This document shows positions 36,912 through 50,265 of a stretch of DNA of 64,000 nucleotides, in pieces; position 1 is the stretch's first letter; every line of letters begins with the position of its first letter. Position numbers and translations under genes: made by a program. Where the stretch lies: assembly GCF_018691265.1 (NCBI RefSeq), contig NW_024881300.1:2685046-2749045 (forward strand). The letters run 5' to 3'. Source of the stretch: Tyto alba (lineage: Eukaryota > Chordata > Aves > Strigiformes > Tytonidae). Below the pieces are notes generated by a model. It was not told the DNA's origin, made no database searches, and worked only from the letters and a program-made list of their open reading frames with translations.

Positions 36912-38724
36912 CCCAGACCGAGTGCCAGACCCCTGCTCGCTGCTATGCAGCCAGTCCATGTGCCTCGACCGGCACTACCCAGCAAATCCCATTCGGAGAG
37001 AGCCTGTTAGACCAGGCACAGCAAGGCACAAAGCCAGCTACGGATTTGGAAGCAGCACAGCTCAGCCAGCACAAAGCTGTGCCTTTGCTAGTAAGCCCTC
37101 CAAGAACTGGCAGGTACGCTCCGCGCGGAGCCAGCTCAGGGGTCCACAGGCCCCGTTACAGTTTATTCACCACCCACGCGATGGGTGCCTTGCTGGGGAA
37201 GGGGCAACTGCACACGCAAGAAACCCAGCATGTCCTGACCACGTATTAACTCTGCATGCCGCTCCAAAACCTTAAAGGATCAGAGAGAACACCACTGAAA
37301 GTGACTTTAAAAAGTTTCTCAGCCCTTATCGTGCCTTCTGGATGACTGTTCAGCTTGATTAGCTGATGAAGGAGCACACAGCAGAACTACGTGGTACTCT
37401 CTGAACTGAGGCTCTAGAGAAGATGACGACCTACCACATCCAACTCACCATGCCTCCAGCATTTCCAAGGAACAGGGTCTTCACCTCTTCCTCCACAGCA
37501 ATCAATCCATAGGCGCCTGGGTTTCTGGGCAGCTGCTTTCTTTTCAGTTACATCACAAATCAAAGTAAATAAACTCCATCAGGGGCCTCTTCCCAAGACT
37601 CAGTCTGAATCTTTCCTTTCCCATTTTCAGCCCCACACATCCACAGCCTGTGGACCCAAGAGGACCCCGTCCATTATTTCTGCATCTGAAGCACGTTATC
37701 ACTTTGCAAAGCCCTTTTGTTTATTTTGCACAACACTGAATTCCCCACAGCATTTAGCATAATCTCTGAGCTAATGCTTCAAGGCTCCCAGATTGTCACA
37801 GCCGCAGCCCTGCTATATTGGTATTAATCTTTAAAACCAAAAGGCCCTCTTCCTCCAACACAATCTGCATTTCCAGGTTTATCCCAAACAGTAAAAAATG
37901 CATGCACGTACTCTCGGCTCAAGCTGCACGTATGAAAACAGATTCACTCATGCACTGGCAGGCAGCTGACCCCCATCCTGACATTCATATCCATGTACGA
38001 GGAGGAAAGATGAATCACTCACAGCTATATGGCTCTGGAGTTTGCCCTTGGTCAAGCTGGTAAGTGCCATAAATCAGCCACTGTGCATCCTCAAATACAG
38101 AGACAGGCACCTAGAGAGCTGGAGAACGAGAGGGGCAGCGGCAGCCTCTTCTGAATTAAACAGGCATAAACACAACTGTGTCCTAGTGGCACCTAAATAA
38201 ACCCCACAAGAGCAGAGCTCAAGCAATTTGTTATATTCTGGGAAGTTCCAGCGTACTTTTAACTGTTTCAAGCAATTTGCTCAACAATTAGCTGCTGCAG
38301 TTAGTTAACCTCAAAGAAAGGGGAGGATTCTTCATTTACTGAGGTCGTCAACTCAAGATTAGCTAAAATCCTTTACCAGAAAGGCCAAACAGAGGCCACT
38401 GGTTTGGCACAGGGGTGGCCAGGGAGAAGCGTGACGTGCAGGAGTTTAGGCCAGATGTACTCATGAGCATTTCTGGCCTTCAGCTCTAGCAGCCAGGCAG
38501 AGGTTGTAGCTGAAAGCAGTTGACTAAGGAGCTATTTTGCAGGCCTGCCACATTAGGCATGCTCAATTGAGATGCGGGGTTTTGATTTTTTTTTTTAAAT
38601 TAAAAACCTCTTTCCACATACAATCAGGCTTTTCACATAAAAGCAGCAGCATTTAACCCAGCAGACATGAAGGCTACGCGGAAAGCAAGTGCGACAAGAA
38701 AGGCAATCCAGAAGCCTCAGATCT

Positions 38725-38820
38725 GGGAAACCTCGTCTGCCAGGCTTCCCCGGGTAACCTCAGGCAAGCCAGCCTGCTGGTGCCTCCACTTCTCCGTTTA
38801 ACGCTCAGGATGAAGACATT
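38725..38820 (+). repeat. Possible MIR-like SINE relic
   Basis: gggtaacctcaggcaagcca, ctggtgcctccacttctcc and a following gtttaacgctcaggatgaag parallel the MIR order GTGACCTTGGGCAAGTCA, CTGTGCCTCAGTTTCCCC, TGTAAAATGGGGATAA. Confidence 0.45.
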
Positions 38821-41800
38821 AACCACAGCGCAGCGCTAAGGACCAGGCAAAGGGCACCTCTCGGGGGTACACAAACAGGACAGTCGGTCCCCAACATTTT
38901 CACCCATTCCAGTAACGGTTTCGGTACCGTCAGCACACATAATGGACCCACCTACTTTGGCTTAAATTACCTAGAGAATTATGGTAAAGCCTAGAGTCCT
39001 TCCTGCAAAGCACAGCTCCTGGTGAAGAAAGGGCACTGAGGGTTTGCATTTTTTCATTGCTACTCAAAAGAAAATACCAGCAGCAAGAGGCCCGGGTGGG
39101 CCTGTGAAGGCGCCGTGTTCCCGAGGCAGCTGTACATACTGCCCAAAGCTGCTTCAGGCTGAGAAGTTTGCGATGGTTCAGCCTGCCAGTGTGGACAAAA
39201 CTGGATGGCACTCAAAAACCTCCTTTTATTTCAGCAGCAGATCTGACTCCAAATAATCTTCTAGTGCGATTTGGGACCCTGCGCTTTTAGTGGCTAAAAA
39301 GCACACGAGCTGATTGAGGTCCCCATCCCAACATAAGCAGGGTTTAGAATTCACCCCACCGAATCCTCAGCTACTTGGGGCTTCCAAACAGGACGAGGGG
39401 CTCAGATCTTCTCCCAGGAGCCATCTGTCCTACAGAGCAGGTAGTGGCAATAAATCTGCATGTTGTGAAGGGTTTTTTCCTCTCATGTACATATATACCT
39501 AGCTGTAAACCATGAAATCAACTGACCAACAAATGCACGGGCACCCTGAAAGCTTTCCCCATCACCCTGAGACTGGGATTGCTGGAAAGCCAGTTGGGCT
39601 TGCCTTGACAGGTCTCTAGTTCAGGGTTGTGCCCCATAGTAAAGTTATTCCCAGCACAGGCTGTGCTTATGTTAACTGGCAATCAACGCTACAAAGCAAC
39701 ACGTGAGGTGCGGAAGGGGAAGGAAAAGCACAAGCAAATGGGAGAAGAGACAACTGCAGGGTTTGCTTTGGGAATGCTAGACAGAGCATTACTTGGGAAT
39801 TTCCAAGACCATCCCAGGCTCCCTCAGTTTCTAAGTTTGATACAGAAAAGGAAGACTTTATAACTCCAATGGCTGATATCCAGCCACTCCCCTTCCCAGC
39901 TTGTCATACGTCAAGCAAAGCAGAAGCTCTGGCATAAAGACCTGTAGGGAATGTGCCAATTTCTGTCTGGGTTTTAAGCCCCAGAACACTGCACTCAAGG
40001 TTTTCTACAACGTGTGGCAGAGCCTGCATGAATTTATATTCTCAGTCCTGTCAATATAATCTCATTGCCTCCTGAAGGAAGAGTGTGGCCAGAAATCCCA
40101 TGCCCAAAGACAACGCCCATTTCTTTGTTTACCAGTGCCTATGGTGCCAATGCTGACCCCCTCAAGCTCCCCCTGGCCTGACAGCAAGTCCCATACTCGT
40201 TAAAGATCTCCTCAGCAGCTAAAGACAACACAGCATGAATATCTACTGACCCGGCACAAGGTGAGCACAGCAGGTCACAGAGCAGGAAAGTATCAAAGCT
40301 GACCAAAGGCTCCCCGTGCCAGGCAGAGACGGGAAATTGTAACAGCAGTGCTACCTACTTCCCATCCAGCTTGCCTAGTGCTAAAGGAAGGAGGCAGAGG
40401 CAGTATTTTTTTTCCAGGAGACGTTTGTTTGTAACAAAGGAAGTTGAAGAGAGTCAGCTCTGTAGTGTCCCTCAACAAGCTATGACCAACAGCCTCTTAC
40501 TAATATCCACCAACACACTTTTACTTCCGAAGGATGTGGAGAAAAGTCAGTATGAAGAACCCTACCCATTTGTCTGAGCACAGATATTCTACCCCGATAA
40601 AAAGTTCAAACCCTAGTCTGCAATCACAGCATTGGCTGGGGGAAAGCTGCTAAGCATCTCGACCGTCCCCTAGGACTAGTAAAGTTGATGCTATACTAGT
40701 CTTTCAAAGGTTTCTTAAGAGTCCTTGTTAAATGCAATGGCCATGAAACCATAGAGCGAGGAAAGGAGACAGCTATCTTGTACAGTCTTCAAAGCACATG
40801 ACTTGTTTTGTACTGATCTGTTTGCAGAAGCCATGTAATTCTCTAGAAGTGGTTTTGTTTCCAAAACAAATGCTACACACTCTTCTTTGACTTGGGAAAG
40901 TAGAAAAAAAATCCCCCCCAAAGCAAACAGCCAAACAGTGCTGGCGAGGCTCACAAGTGCACGCGTGTGAGCAGGAAAGGAAACGGAGAGCCATTCCAGC
41001 TTTCCAAAGGGTTATTGCAAACAGCAGGGAGGGAGAAGGGATTTTACACATTAGGAAAAATACTGTGATGGTGCTTGTCCTTAAAGTGAACGCTGCACAA
41101 CAAAAGGCCTGGGCTGCATTGTCTGTTTAGCACTTCCCTAATGCAAAACATGCATTATACAGTGAGACAAGAGACCCTGGCAGCAGGGTGTACATCGCAG
41201 GAACTGTTCCCGGCTGCAGCACAGGTCGCCGTGCCGGGTGCTGTACAAACCACTGCTGGGCCACCTTCACATTTTTCTGGCCTAAGTGACTCTGCTGTGC
41301 ATCATCCAAAGCCTACGGCAAAGCCAAGGACGTCCCCGCATACCAGTCTCCCGAGAGTTAGAGATATCGTATATACCAGCTGCTTCCTCAGCCATCCTGC
41401 ACTGGGAAATCTGCAGGTCACAGATGAAGAGGCAGGCATGCTGCATATCGGCCATAGTGTAAGGAAACGGCACGACCACGCTGGAAAATGACTCTTTCAG
41501 TGCTCTCCCAAGAAAGTTTAATAATCTCATCTTTCACGCGCTTACGCCTCTGCTGGTTTTTTGCAGAGCTTCCCCGTGCGAGCCGTACTGGCAGGGAGTC
41601 AGGAAGGTTAGCCTGCCTCTAGCAGCGGGGAAGGGGGGTAGGGGGAGATGAAGCCTTCAGCTGAATTCCCACTGGCTTTGCATTATGAAAGCCATGAGCT
41701 GCAATCAGCCAGCCTTTGCGGGATTGCTTTAACCCCCTCCTTGCTGCCAAACAAGCATCTCAACCAACCTCCCAACAGCGTGCATACACCAACGACACAT

Positions 41801-41964
41801 AGCATACTCATATTCAACCACAAGGCAAAAAGCAGGCAAGCACCTAGACAACAGCCATTTGCTTTCTTTCGGTGAGTATTTTCCAAAAGGTGAAAGTTTC
41901 CTCTGCGCTCACATTCATGGGTGCTGCAACTCAGCCTGCTGCTCTCAAGCCTGCAGCTTAAAGG

Positions 41965-41987
41965 AAAAAAAAAAAAAAAAAAAAAAA
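41965..41987 (+). repeat. Poly-A tract (A23)
   Basis: Twenty-three A in the giant intron. The sequence to its left is not a recognised retrotransposon or processed pseudogene. Confidence 0.9.
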
Positions 41988-43130
41988 TAGTGCTACAGTC
42001 CAACCCTGCACATGCCCAGGACTTGTTACTTCAAGAAATGCCATCATTGTTCTCAAGCCAGGCAGTCAGGCGATGAACAGGCGTCTGTATTGTCCACTGG
42101 CTGCCTGGAGGCTTCTAGCAACAGCGCTGAAGTGCAAGTTCCCAAAAGGGTATTAAAGCTGCTGCACAAGGTCAGCTCAAACTCATGTATCCACAATTAT
42201 TTGCTAATAATCAATAGTAGATGCTTTGAGAAGAGAGGGCACAAAATGCATCTTCCCCTGGGATTCCCAGATAGAAGAGCAGTCTCCAACAGGAACTTCA
42301 AAAACACCAGTTCCCTCCACTCCCTGTGTCAGTGGGTAGAAGAGCATCTCACACGTCCTCGCACAGCTGGAGGGATGGCTGCTGCCAACGTGACACCAGT
42401 TATCTGCCCCTGCAGAGGGTCCCTCGGTACAGCCACTGCCCCAAGGACCGCGCTCGCTCTGAAGAGCGCGATGGGAAGGGCTCCAGGGCGAAGCCGACTG
42501 GGCTGGAACCCAACACATCAGGAAGACTTTGAAACTCCTTGGATAAGGAAATCAACTACTCCATGGTTTGGCAGACTGGATTAGAGCACCCTGGAGAGCT
42601 TGAAGCAGTCTGGAGCTCGGTTAAGGTGCCCTTTCAGCTCAGCCTGTGTACCAGTTCACACGAAGCTCAGGGTTTCGGGCAGGTATAAGTAAGGAGAATG
42701 CAAGAACTGGGGCGCTCTGCCACCTCCATGCCAGGGCAACAATAGTAGAAGTGAAGCCCAGCCATGCTAACCATCCTCACAGCCAGAAACCGGCAGAGGA
42801 AATCCCCATGGCCAGGGCAGACACTTGCTCAGCCTCTCTCAGGCTTTTTCTGGAAACAAACAAAAGAGAAGTTGCTGCCAACCAAAGAGGCTGGAGCTCT
42901 GAAGAGAGACCACGCACCCTCCAAGAGCTCAGAGTCACAACAACATCTCCTTTAAGACAGGAAGGGAGAAAGGCAGCATTTTAGTTGGTAACTAACCCTA
43001 ATTGCTCGACTTCGCATCTTGATATCAAGCCACCCAGCCTGGGCATGCCTGTTTTCTAAGCCCATTACTGACAACCTAGAGTGTAGATCAAAGTTTTGGC
43101 TAACAAATGCACTGGAAAATATTGGTGTGC

Positions 43131-43190
43131 TGATTTTCCATGAATGAGGCCACCAGTATGTGATTTTCCATGAATGAAGCCACTAGTATG
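43131..43190 (+). repeat. 30-bp tandem duplication
   Basis: Two adjacent 30-base copies beginning TGATTTTCCATGAATGA and ending AGTATG; they differ at two positions (G/A and C/T). The copies are recent enough to be nearly identical. Confidence 0.9.
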
Positions 43191-46100
43191 TGAAAAGCCT
43201 GGGGCAACAGGACTGCTTGAAAGCAGGGAGCATCGCTCTGCTCTGACTGCCACTCCAGCCTTACTTAGCTGGTTCATATTTTATGAAGAATGATTCAGCT
43301 GAACTTGTTCCTTGATGTGAGAAAAAGGGAGGAACACGAGTGTGGGAAAGCAAGAGGATGTAACACAAGCATCTGGTATGGGGGAGACACTCAAGGGACA
43401 TGGTGCAGCTCGGTTAATATGCAAGGAAGCACTATAAAAGCAAAATAAGACAGGAGTGGAAACAAATCTTCTTGGTAGACACACCCCCAAGCCATGGGAC
43501 GGCTGGGAACGGGAGCTCTTCACATCCACCTCCAATCCCAGGCCTTAACCATAAAGCAAGGCTGCCCCTCTCACCTCTCACTCCAACCAGACCCAGTCTG
43601 GCATGGGAAGATACAGGGGTTTCCCTTCGCAACCTGGCAAGGGGTCTGGAATAAAAATACAGCTGGCTTCATTCCCCATTAGCAGTTAATTTCCTCAATC
43701 ATTTTCAGAGGGAGAAAGAGAAATGCTCATGATCTAAGAGATGAAAGCAAATGAAAATAAGCCTCATAAAACCTGTACTGCCCTAAGGGAAAACTGCCCC
43801 ACAACTTTCATTGGGGAATTATCAAAGGCCCCAGACTGGTGGGGGGTTGTTTGTATTTTATAAGACAGATGCTTTAGAGAGTATAAGTCCTCAAATAGCT
43901 GAGATTCCATTCTGCTGAACCTCCAACGAGACTAGAAAAAGAAACAGCTGATCCCAGTTAGTCCAGCCTGGGGATCCAGTTTAGCCACATGAAGACAGAG
44001 GGCTGAAGCAAGGCACAGAGCTGTACAGGCACCGCTAAACTTCTTCCCAATAAGATGCCATTGCCCCAAGCAAAAGCAACCACACGCATGCTAGCATGGC
44101 CTCAGGAAAGCGCAGAATGGAACTAAAAATCTCATTCATTTCTATTGCAAAATAGAGGCTGGGGTAGAAGGCATTGACTGATTTACCCTGAGAACAAGAA
44201 AGGATTGCTCCTTAGGGATGAGTTTAAAAGGGGGACATTTAGTGCACATTTTGCTCTGAGTCTGGGAGAGCAAGTACAAAACTTCCCGCACTCAGAGCTC
44301 TGTTTCTTATCGGAAAAGGCTTAACAAGCTCCAGGGCAAGAACTGCTCAGAGGAGCAAAGACCCAAAATGGCAGAGCTCTCCCACCCAGGTAAGCCTGAG
44401 AGGTGACTGCAGCCCTGGGTAAGCCTGTCTGCAGGTAGCAGACAGGTCCCCAGCACAGGATCCAAGGGCCAGCGGGGCTGTAGCTCACAGGTTGGACAGC
44501 CTGACTTACTCTGCTTCTCAGCTGGGCTGCAGAGCCCACGCCAGTGCCCTTGCTGCTGCCCAACCAGAGATCACCATCCCCACCGCCGCGGGCTCTGCAA
44601 GGGGTCTGATTTCTTGTGATGCTGGAAGCCTCGGTCCGTGCTGACTTCAAGAGGGGAGGCAGATGTTCAGAGGATACGGTTGTTTGGCATGCTTTACAAG
44701 TGTGCAGCAATCAGCATCTTATTTACTACAGCTGATGGAAAACCTTCTCTTCAACACCGAACCAGCCGTCATTCTTCCTAAAGACAAACCTCCCCTTCCC
44801 CACACACACACACCTTTCCACACTCATCCTTATGGGATCATTAATTTCAGTCCCCCTAGCAAATAAAACAAAGATACTCCAAAAAATAATCCAGCCTCAT
44901 TACCATGTTGATTCAAGAAGTAGATATGTGTAAACCAGTAGACAGACACCAGCAATGAATAATTAAAACAAAAATAAAACCAACAAAGGATCTAAGACCT
45001 GAAGAGAAATTACTCACTTGGAAGAGCTACTGCCACATTTAATCTTTCACAACCAAAGCGTATGAATAGGAAATAAGTAAAACTAGCTCTAGGGCACACG
45101 AATATTGCCCCTGGCTGGCTCAACTTACTGTGCACAGAAAAATATGTCATGTGCTACTCACACCCAGACATTTGGCTATGGTGCAAGGGGCTGGATCTCT
45201 CCGTCTGGGAGAACAGCACTCTCTGGAGCACAGTAGGGGAAGCGCAGGAGAAAGCTGGGAAGCCTTGAAATCATGAGCAAGAACAGAGCTGTTGCTTAAG
45301 TGACTACTGAGAAAACCCCCACCTCCAAAGGTCTTGATTACTTGCTTTATTTGCATCCTTGTTCAGCCCATACAAGCAAAATGTGCAAGAGTGTTAGCTA
45401 AATAATTGCTTGCAGTTGATGCTGAGCTGAAATTGGACTGTAAATTCCTGCTTCCTGAAGAAAAAAAACCCGTGGGATTGCTGTGAAATTAAATTGGTTC
45501 CTGGAGGCATGCGAGTGCTGCGGCACTTGTTCTAGATCATCTGAGGTTTACAGAAGCTGAGAGCCTGTGCCTCTCTCACCAGTGTCCACTTAAGATCTCA
45601 AGTAACCAGTTTTGGTCATGATAGGCAAAGGGATCTAACTAGCTCCAGCCAACTCATGTAGAAAGAGCATCATTTGCAAGAAAAAGCTTTGGATGCAGAG
45701 CAGCTCCTAGAAATAGCCACGTGGGAGGGGGCAAGGCTAGCTTAGAAATTACAGTAACAGGTCAGGATGCTGCAAACAGGCTCCAGGTTCTCCCACAAAG
45801 ACTGCCACCATCCCTCCTCCAGCACACTGAAGGTGGGACAGAAGCCATGGACAGATGTCTTTCTGCTAGAGTCCCTCTACTCCAACACTAGCATGCAACA
45901 GAGTAAGTGCCTTCTAAAAGCAAAGGCCTGCAGCTTTTCACACCATTTAACAGTCAGTCCACATGAGCTGCTCCACTGTAGACTGGGGGAGGAGAGCATC
46001 CATGATGAACAGGCTGGAGTTTATCTTGCTTTCTTTGTTCAGGGCAAGTATGTGTCTCTGGGTAAGAGCTTTCTTCCAGTGCCTCTTCCTCTTGGGTCTT

Positions 46101-49100
46101 GCACTGAGGTCCAAACCCTCACGGACCAAACTCTCGGCATGGGGGTGGGCAAGCACCGCACCTCCTGAATTCCGTGGGAGTGGTGCCTGCTTGCTTCAAA
46201 GGCAGATTTTACCCTGTGTTTATGCCAGCCTACAAGGCATGAAAAGGCCTAGGAGGTCACACATCCACCACTGTAATTTCAGGCAGGATCAAACAGAAAA
46301 GCAACAGCTGAGCTGAGTGAGCAAGTCCACATTTAATTACAAATGGTTTTGGTAATAAGCAAAGGCAAGAACAAAGCCAGTGAAAAACCTCCTTTTTAGC
46401 TCCTGGCTCTTGTTCAGGCTGTGTAGAAACAGCTGCCTAGAGGAGAATCTCAAATAAGCTCCACCAACTATGTTTTTTTTTAATTTTAGGGACTGCTCCA
46501 GCAGCGCTGTTCCCTATGCAACGCTGCTGTGCTTTGACAAGCATCAATGACCAATGAGCAGATCGCAGCCGCTCACGCCGAAGGGCTTGGGTCTGTGCAA
46601 GTATTTCCCAGCCTATAGCTCAACCTCCCCATCATGTCTCAAGTCACACGTGTACAAGTACACGCACACAGTCAATCTGCAGCAAGCTGTGCAGAGGATT
46701 TAATTTGCTTTAACATCCTCTGAATTTGAAATGGTGGTTGCGAAATAGGATGATGGACCCAGCTTGCAGGTCCTGCCTGGCCCGGGGAGGGGGCAGAAAG
46801 AAGCTCTCAGAGCAGCAGATGCCCACAGAGCTGACTGACCCCTCCATCAGGGCATGCATTTACAGCCAGGAGCTACTCTTGCTGCCCCCAGAAGGCCCAG
46901 GAACAGTGGTAAGGATAGGAAACATGTCTCAAAACACCCAGGCAGGCAAGATGGCTTAGCAGGGTGGGCGGAAGGCTTTTCTGGAATGCTGGGAGCCTTC
47001 CACCCATTTTTTGTGACAGCAAATTAGAAGGGATCAGTGGATGCCTTCATCACATCTGATACCTCTGACAGCATCAGTGAGAGTCTAACACAACCCAAGA
47101 GCACGACAAACGTGGCTGGAATAGAGTATCAACCCCAAATCCCTCCAACAAACTGAAACCCACTGCTGACAGACTGCTGCCTTAGCTGGGTGTCACAGGG
47201 GGACACGATGAGAATAATGGGAAGGCTGGGAAACCATCACATCCCTGGGAACCAAGGGCTTCTGACCTTTCTAGCAAAGCCTGCTGAGAGAAACTGGGTG
47301 GGTTGTTTTGTACTCCTGGCTTTAATTACAGCCAAGTGTTTAAGTTATTCTCCTCCAACCACCCCCATGTCCCTCACAAGCACAAATCTAGCTTTTTATA
47401 GCACATCCGGTATGGATGTTAAACACATTCAGGAAATGCACTTTCAGCCCCAAACATCCCTTCCCCTGGACCAGTTAGGCTGCAAGGGTTTGTAACGAGG
47501 AGATGTGGAACCGGATGTTTGGTTTTGTGACCGCTGCTTTCCTGAATTACTTCTGTCTGTTTAGAGAAGGGAAATTAAATAAATGCAGGGTAGGCTGGCT
47601 GCATCCAGAAATAATGCAAGCTGCTTGCAAGGTGAAGAAAGAAAAGCCAGATGGAGAGGCCACTCTCCACTGCTCGAATCGCCTGCACACAGGGCAAGGC
47701 TCATTTTCATTTTTTTTTTTAATAGCTGACGAAGCTCCTGGGGGCTGACAACGGCTCACAGCACGATGGGTGTCCACAGGCCTGTGTAAGATCGCAAATC
47801 ACATGTTTTTCACTGCTTTCTAGTGATACTGACCCAGACCGGGGCTCTCCTGTAATGCACAAGGGAGAAACGCACCCTCTCCCCCAAAACTTCTATTTTA
47901 AGTAGCCAAAGGGCACCAGCAAAGAACTATCAGGTGATACCACACTCTGTCGGTCTCCAGGAGCTGCTCTGGCATGTCACCGAGGCTTGTGGCTCTTTGT
48001 TCCACAGGAGCAGGGCTTGGACAATAGCTTGGCTCCAAATCTAAAACCCAACCTTTGTAATTTTCTTAAGATAAGGGACTCACCTCTGGCTTTAAGGAAC
48101 ACTGCAAGCCTGTTAGTGATTTTCTTACCTGAAAATAACCTGGCTGACTTCCCAGCTGGAAGCAACCTCCTAAGCCTAGAGGCAAGCACGTTTGCTGGCA
48201 GTCTTGGGGATCAGTCTCGGATACTATCCCAAGGTAGAAGACTCCTTGGAGCACCCTCAGATCAGAGGGCACATTGGCCAGCCTGCCCCAGACAGTCTCC
48301 AGCTGAACCCTGAAGAGCGCTGGGCTGTTCCACACATTGATCAAAACGCCGCTGCTACACCTCTGCCACATCACTGCACAAAACCAGGACATTCTGCAGA
48401 AGGTTGTGAAAGGGAAGGGACACGGGGCTGCACCGCGTGAGGGGTTGCTGTTCTGAAGGAAGACAAGACGTACAAGCGCAGGGCATTCTTCCCCTCCCTT
48501 CCTCACATCCAGACCACCTCACATTCTGGGCAAGCAACTGTCAGTAGGACACCACAGATCAGCAAGCTGAACGATGACCTAATTGAGCTGCTTCCAAAAT
48601 ATTCACGTGGGAGGAAAGTTAAAGGAGTCCCTGAACTCGTTATTTCCTATATTGACTTTTATTCCTTTTTTTCTGTATTTGAGGTGGATTCTTCACTTCA
48701 GATATCTGCAGTGTTAACTCAAACTGGGCTCTGGCTATTTCTCCTGAGCGATTGGAGCTCCAGCACAAGCAGCTGTGCACCTTGGTAATGACTAGGCTGT
48801 GCAGACCCACTGGCCATCCACCTCCTCCCTGGGCCAGTAAGGTACTGGAGGAAACATGGATCTCAGCAGAGCAGGAAGGTGAGCAGCCAGTGAGGTTTTC
48901 CCAGTGGGCTGCCAAACCTGCCTGCCCTCAGAGCAGCAGGGCATTTGCTGGGGGAACTGGAAGGCAGGTTTGAAGACATGGGACCACCAGCAGTGTGCAC
49001 GGCAAGCAGCTGCCCTCGCTTCAGCTGCCACCCAAACCACCTCTGTGGCCGCCCAGACTGAACAAAGAATGCCAGCCCAACTCACGACAAGTTTTTCCAG

Positions 49101-50160
49101 CACAAAACCCCGTACTGAACACTTAGGTTACAATTAATGAGCTCTGCAGGGACAAACCCTTGTGCAGTGTGAACAACAGCAACAAGACTGTGCTCATCTA
49201 TGCGTTCATTCATCTCAGGGAACAGCAGCTGTCAAGAGTCACACACACACATACTATGCTTTCACCACCCTGATCTAACTACAAGCTATGCTACACTTAG
49301 CTGGAAAAGTGAGTGACAATCCAGCTGCAGCAACTGAATAACAGTCTATCTCAGGGAAAGGCAGCCTTAACTCACACTGGAGAATTGCTCTTCAGCAGAT
49401 GGGAAGGACAATGTATTTATTTGATGGGTGGTGTTTCTATGTGACCAAATCATACGCAGCTTATGTCTTTCAAATATAAATGCAAATGACTGACTTAAAT
49501 AAAAATCACTGTTGGAACACAGAAGCATCTCCTCTATTCCTGAGAAGCGGATGATCTCCCAAGCCCATCAAGAACCACACAGAGTAGCGTGTCAGATGCA
49601 CAGGGGACCAGACCTCTTTGTATCTTTGACAAGCATTATGATAATCTCAGAATTAGGTGTTAGAGCTTGAACAGAAAGTGACAAATCCAGACTGAAATGA
49701 TATTAGAGAACATCAAAGAGGCAAAAGCATCTCTCATTCCAGTGATCCTCTAAAGTTTATAAGAAGCCACAGCCCAGCCTGTCATGGCTTTTTATGGTCC
49801 TGAGAAGCACCCTTCAAAGGCACTGCAGGCAATCTCAGGCAAGTTCCTTGGCTACCTGCAGTTTCATCAGGCTGCTCAAGACATTCAAAACAGTATTTCC
49901 TTACTGGGACGGATGATTTATGACGATTGAGAAATCTGAGCCTGAGAACCTACGAAGTGAGTCATTGGGACTCATGGGTTGCTTCCCCCGCTTCCCTCCC
50001 TCCCACAGCATCACACCTTCCAGGCCTAGTCTTGCTCCCACTGAAATCCTGCAGAAAACAAATACCCATTAGCTTAAGTACCACGAAGCCTATATTATCA
50101 GCTCGAGTGCTGTCTTTCTCACTCAGGGTCCATACCTGGGCAAAGAAACCATATACTCAC

Positions 50161-50265
50161 CCAGAGACTGTCGGGAGGGAAGCTGGAGCGGCTGACTGCC
50201 ATTTCTCTTGCTGCTTCAGAAAAGCTTTAGCTTCTTTTGAGGTCGAGTCCACTTCTTTAGTCACT
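50161..50265 (-). CDS. CFDP1: CFDP1 internal coding exon (probably exon 5), linker before the BCNT-C domain
   Basis: Read on the minus strand, this 105-nt exon encodes 34 whole codons beginning [15 protein letters not shown] and ending LPTVS, plus one base of a preceding codon and two bases (GG) of a following one. The acceptor is ttcttccatcag directly before the exon and the donor is GG|gtgagt at 50160-50155. The VTKEVD.TSKEAK..KQ.EK block is the segment of vertebrate CFDP1 that follows the VFDFAGEEV-type motif and precedes the BCNT-C domain. It is lysine- and glutamate-rich and probably disordered, ending in a Pro/Ser/Ala linker. CFDP1 is a nuclear protein of the SRCAP complex, which exchanges H2A.Z into chromatin; this is family knowledge, not visible here. 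The split first codon (xx|A) would be Arg if exon 4 ends in AG or CG, as expected from human. Exon numbering assumes the seven-exon human layout. Confidence 0.95.

Larger units (their letters stand above)
9357..50160 (-). other. CFDP1: Giant CFDP1 intron (40,804 bp)
   Basis: Bounded by donor gtgagt (50160-50155) and acceptor tccgtcag (9364-9357) on the minus strand; phase 2. Very long introns fit the large CFDP1 gene of other vertebrates. I recognised no coding exon of another gene on either strand. Between the repeats listed separately it is mostly unique sequence of moderate GC. The parts 14440-16600, 16830-19300, 24340-31000, 31060-33300, 33400-36880, 36920-38700, 38830-41960 and 42000-50160 hold nothing I can name beyond short homopolymers, small CA runs and AT-rich blocks, apart from the features and findings given separately. 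Transcribed lncRNAs inside it cannot be excluded from sequence alone. Confidence 0.9.

Noticed and set aside
42012..42584. 190-codon open frame on the plus strand in the giant intron
   Set aside because: No domain or family recognised, no splice-site or codon-use support; a frame of this length is expected by chance in 64 kb read in six frames.
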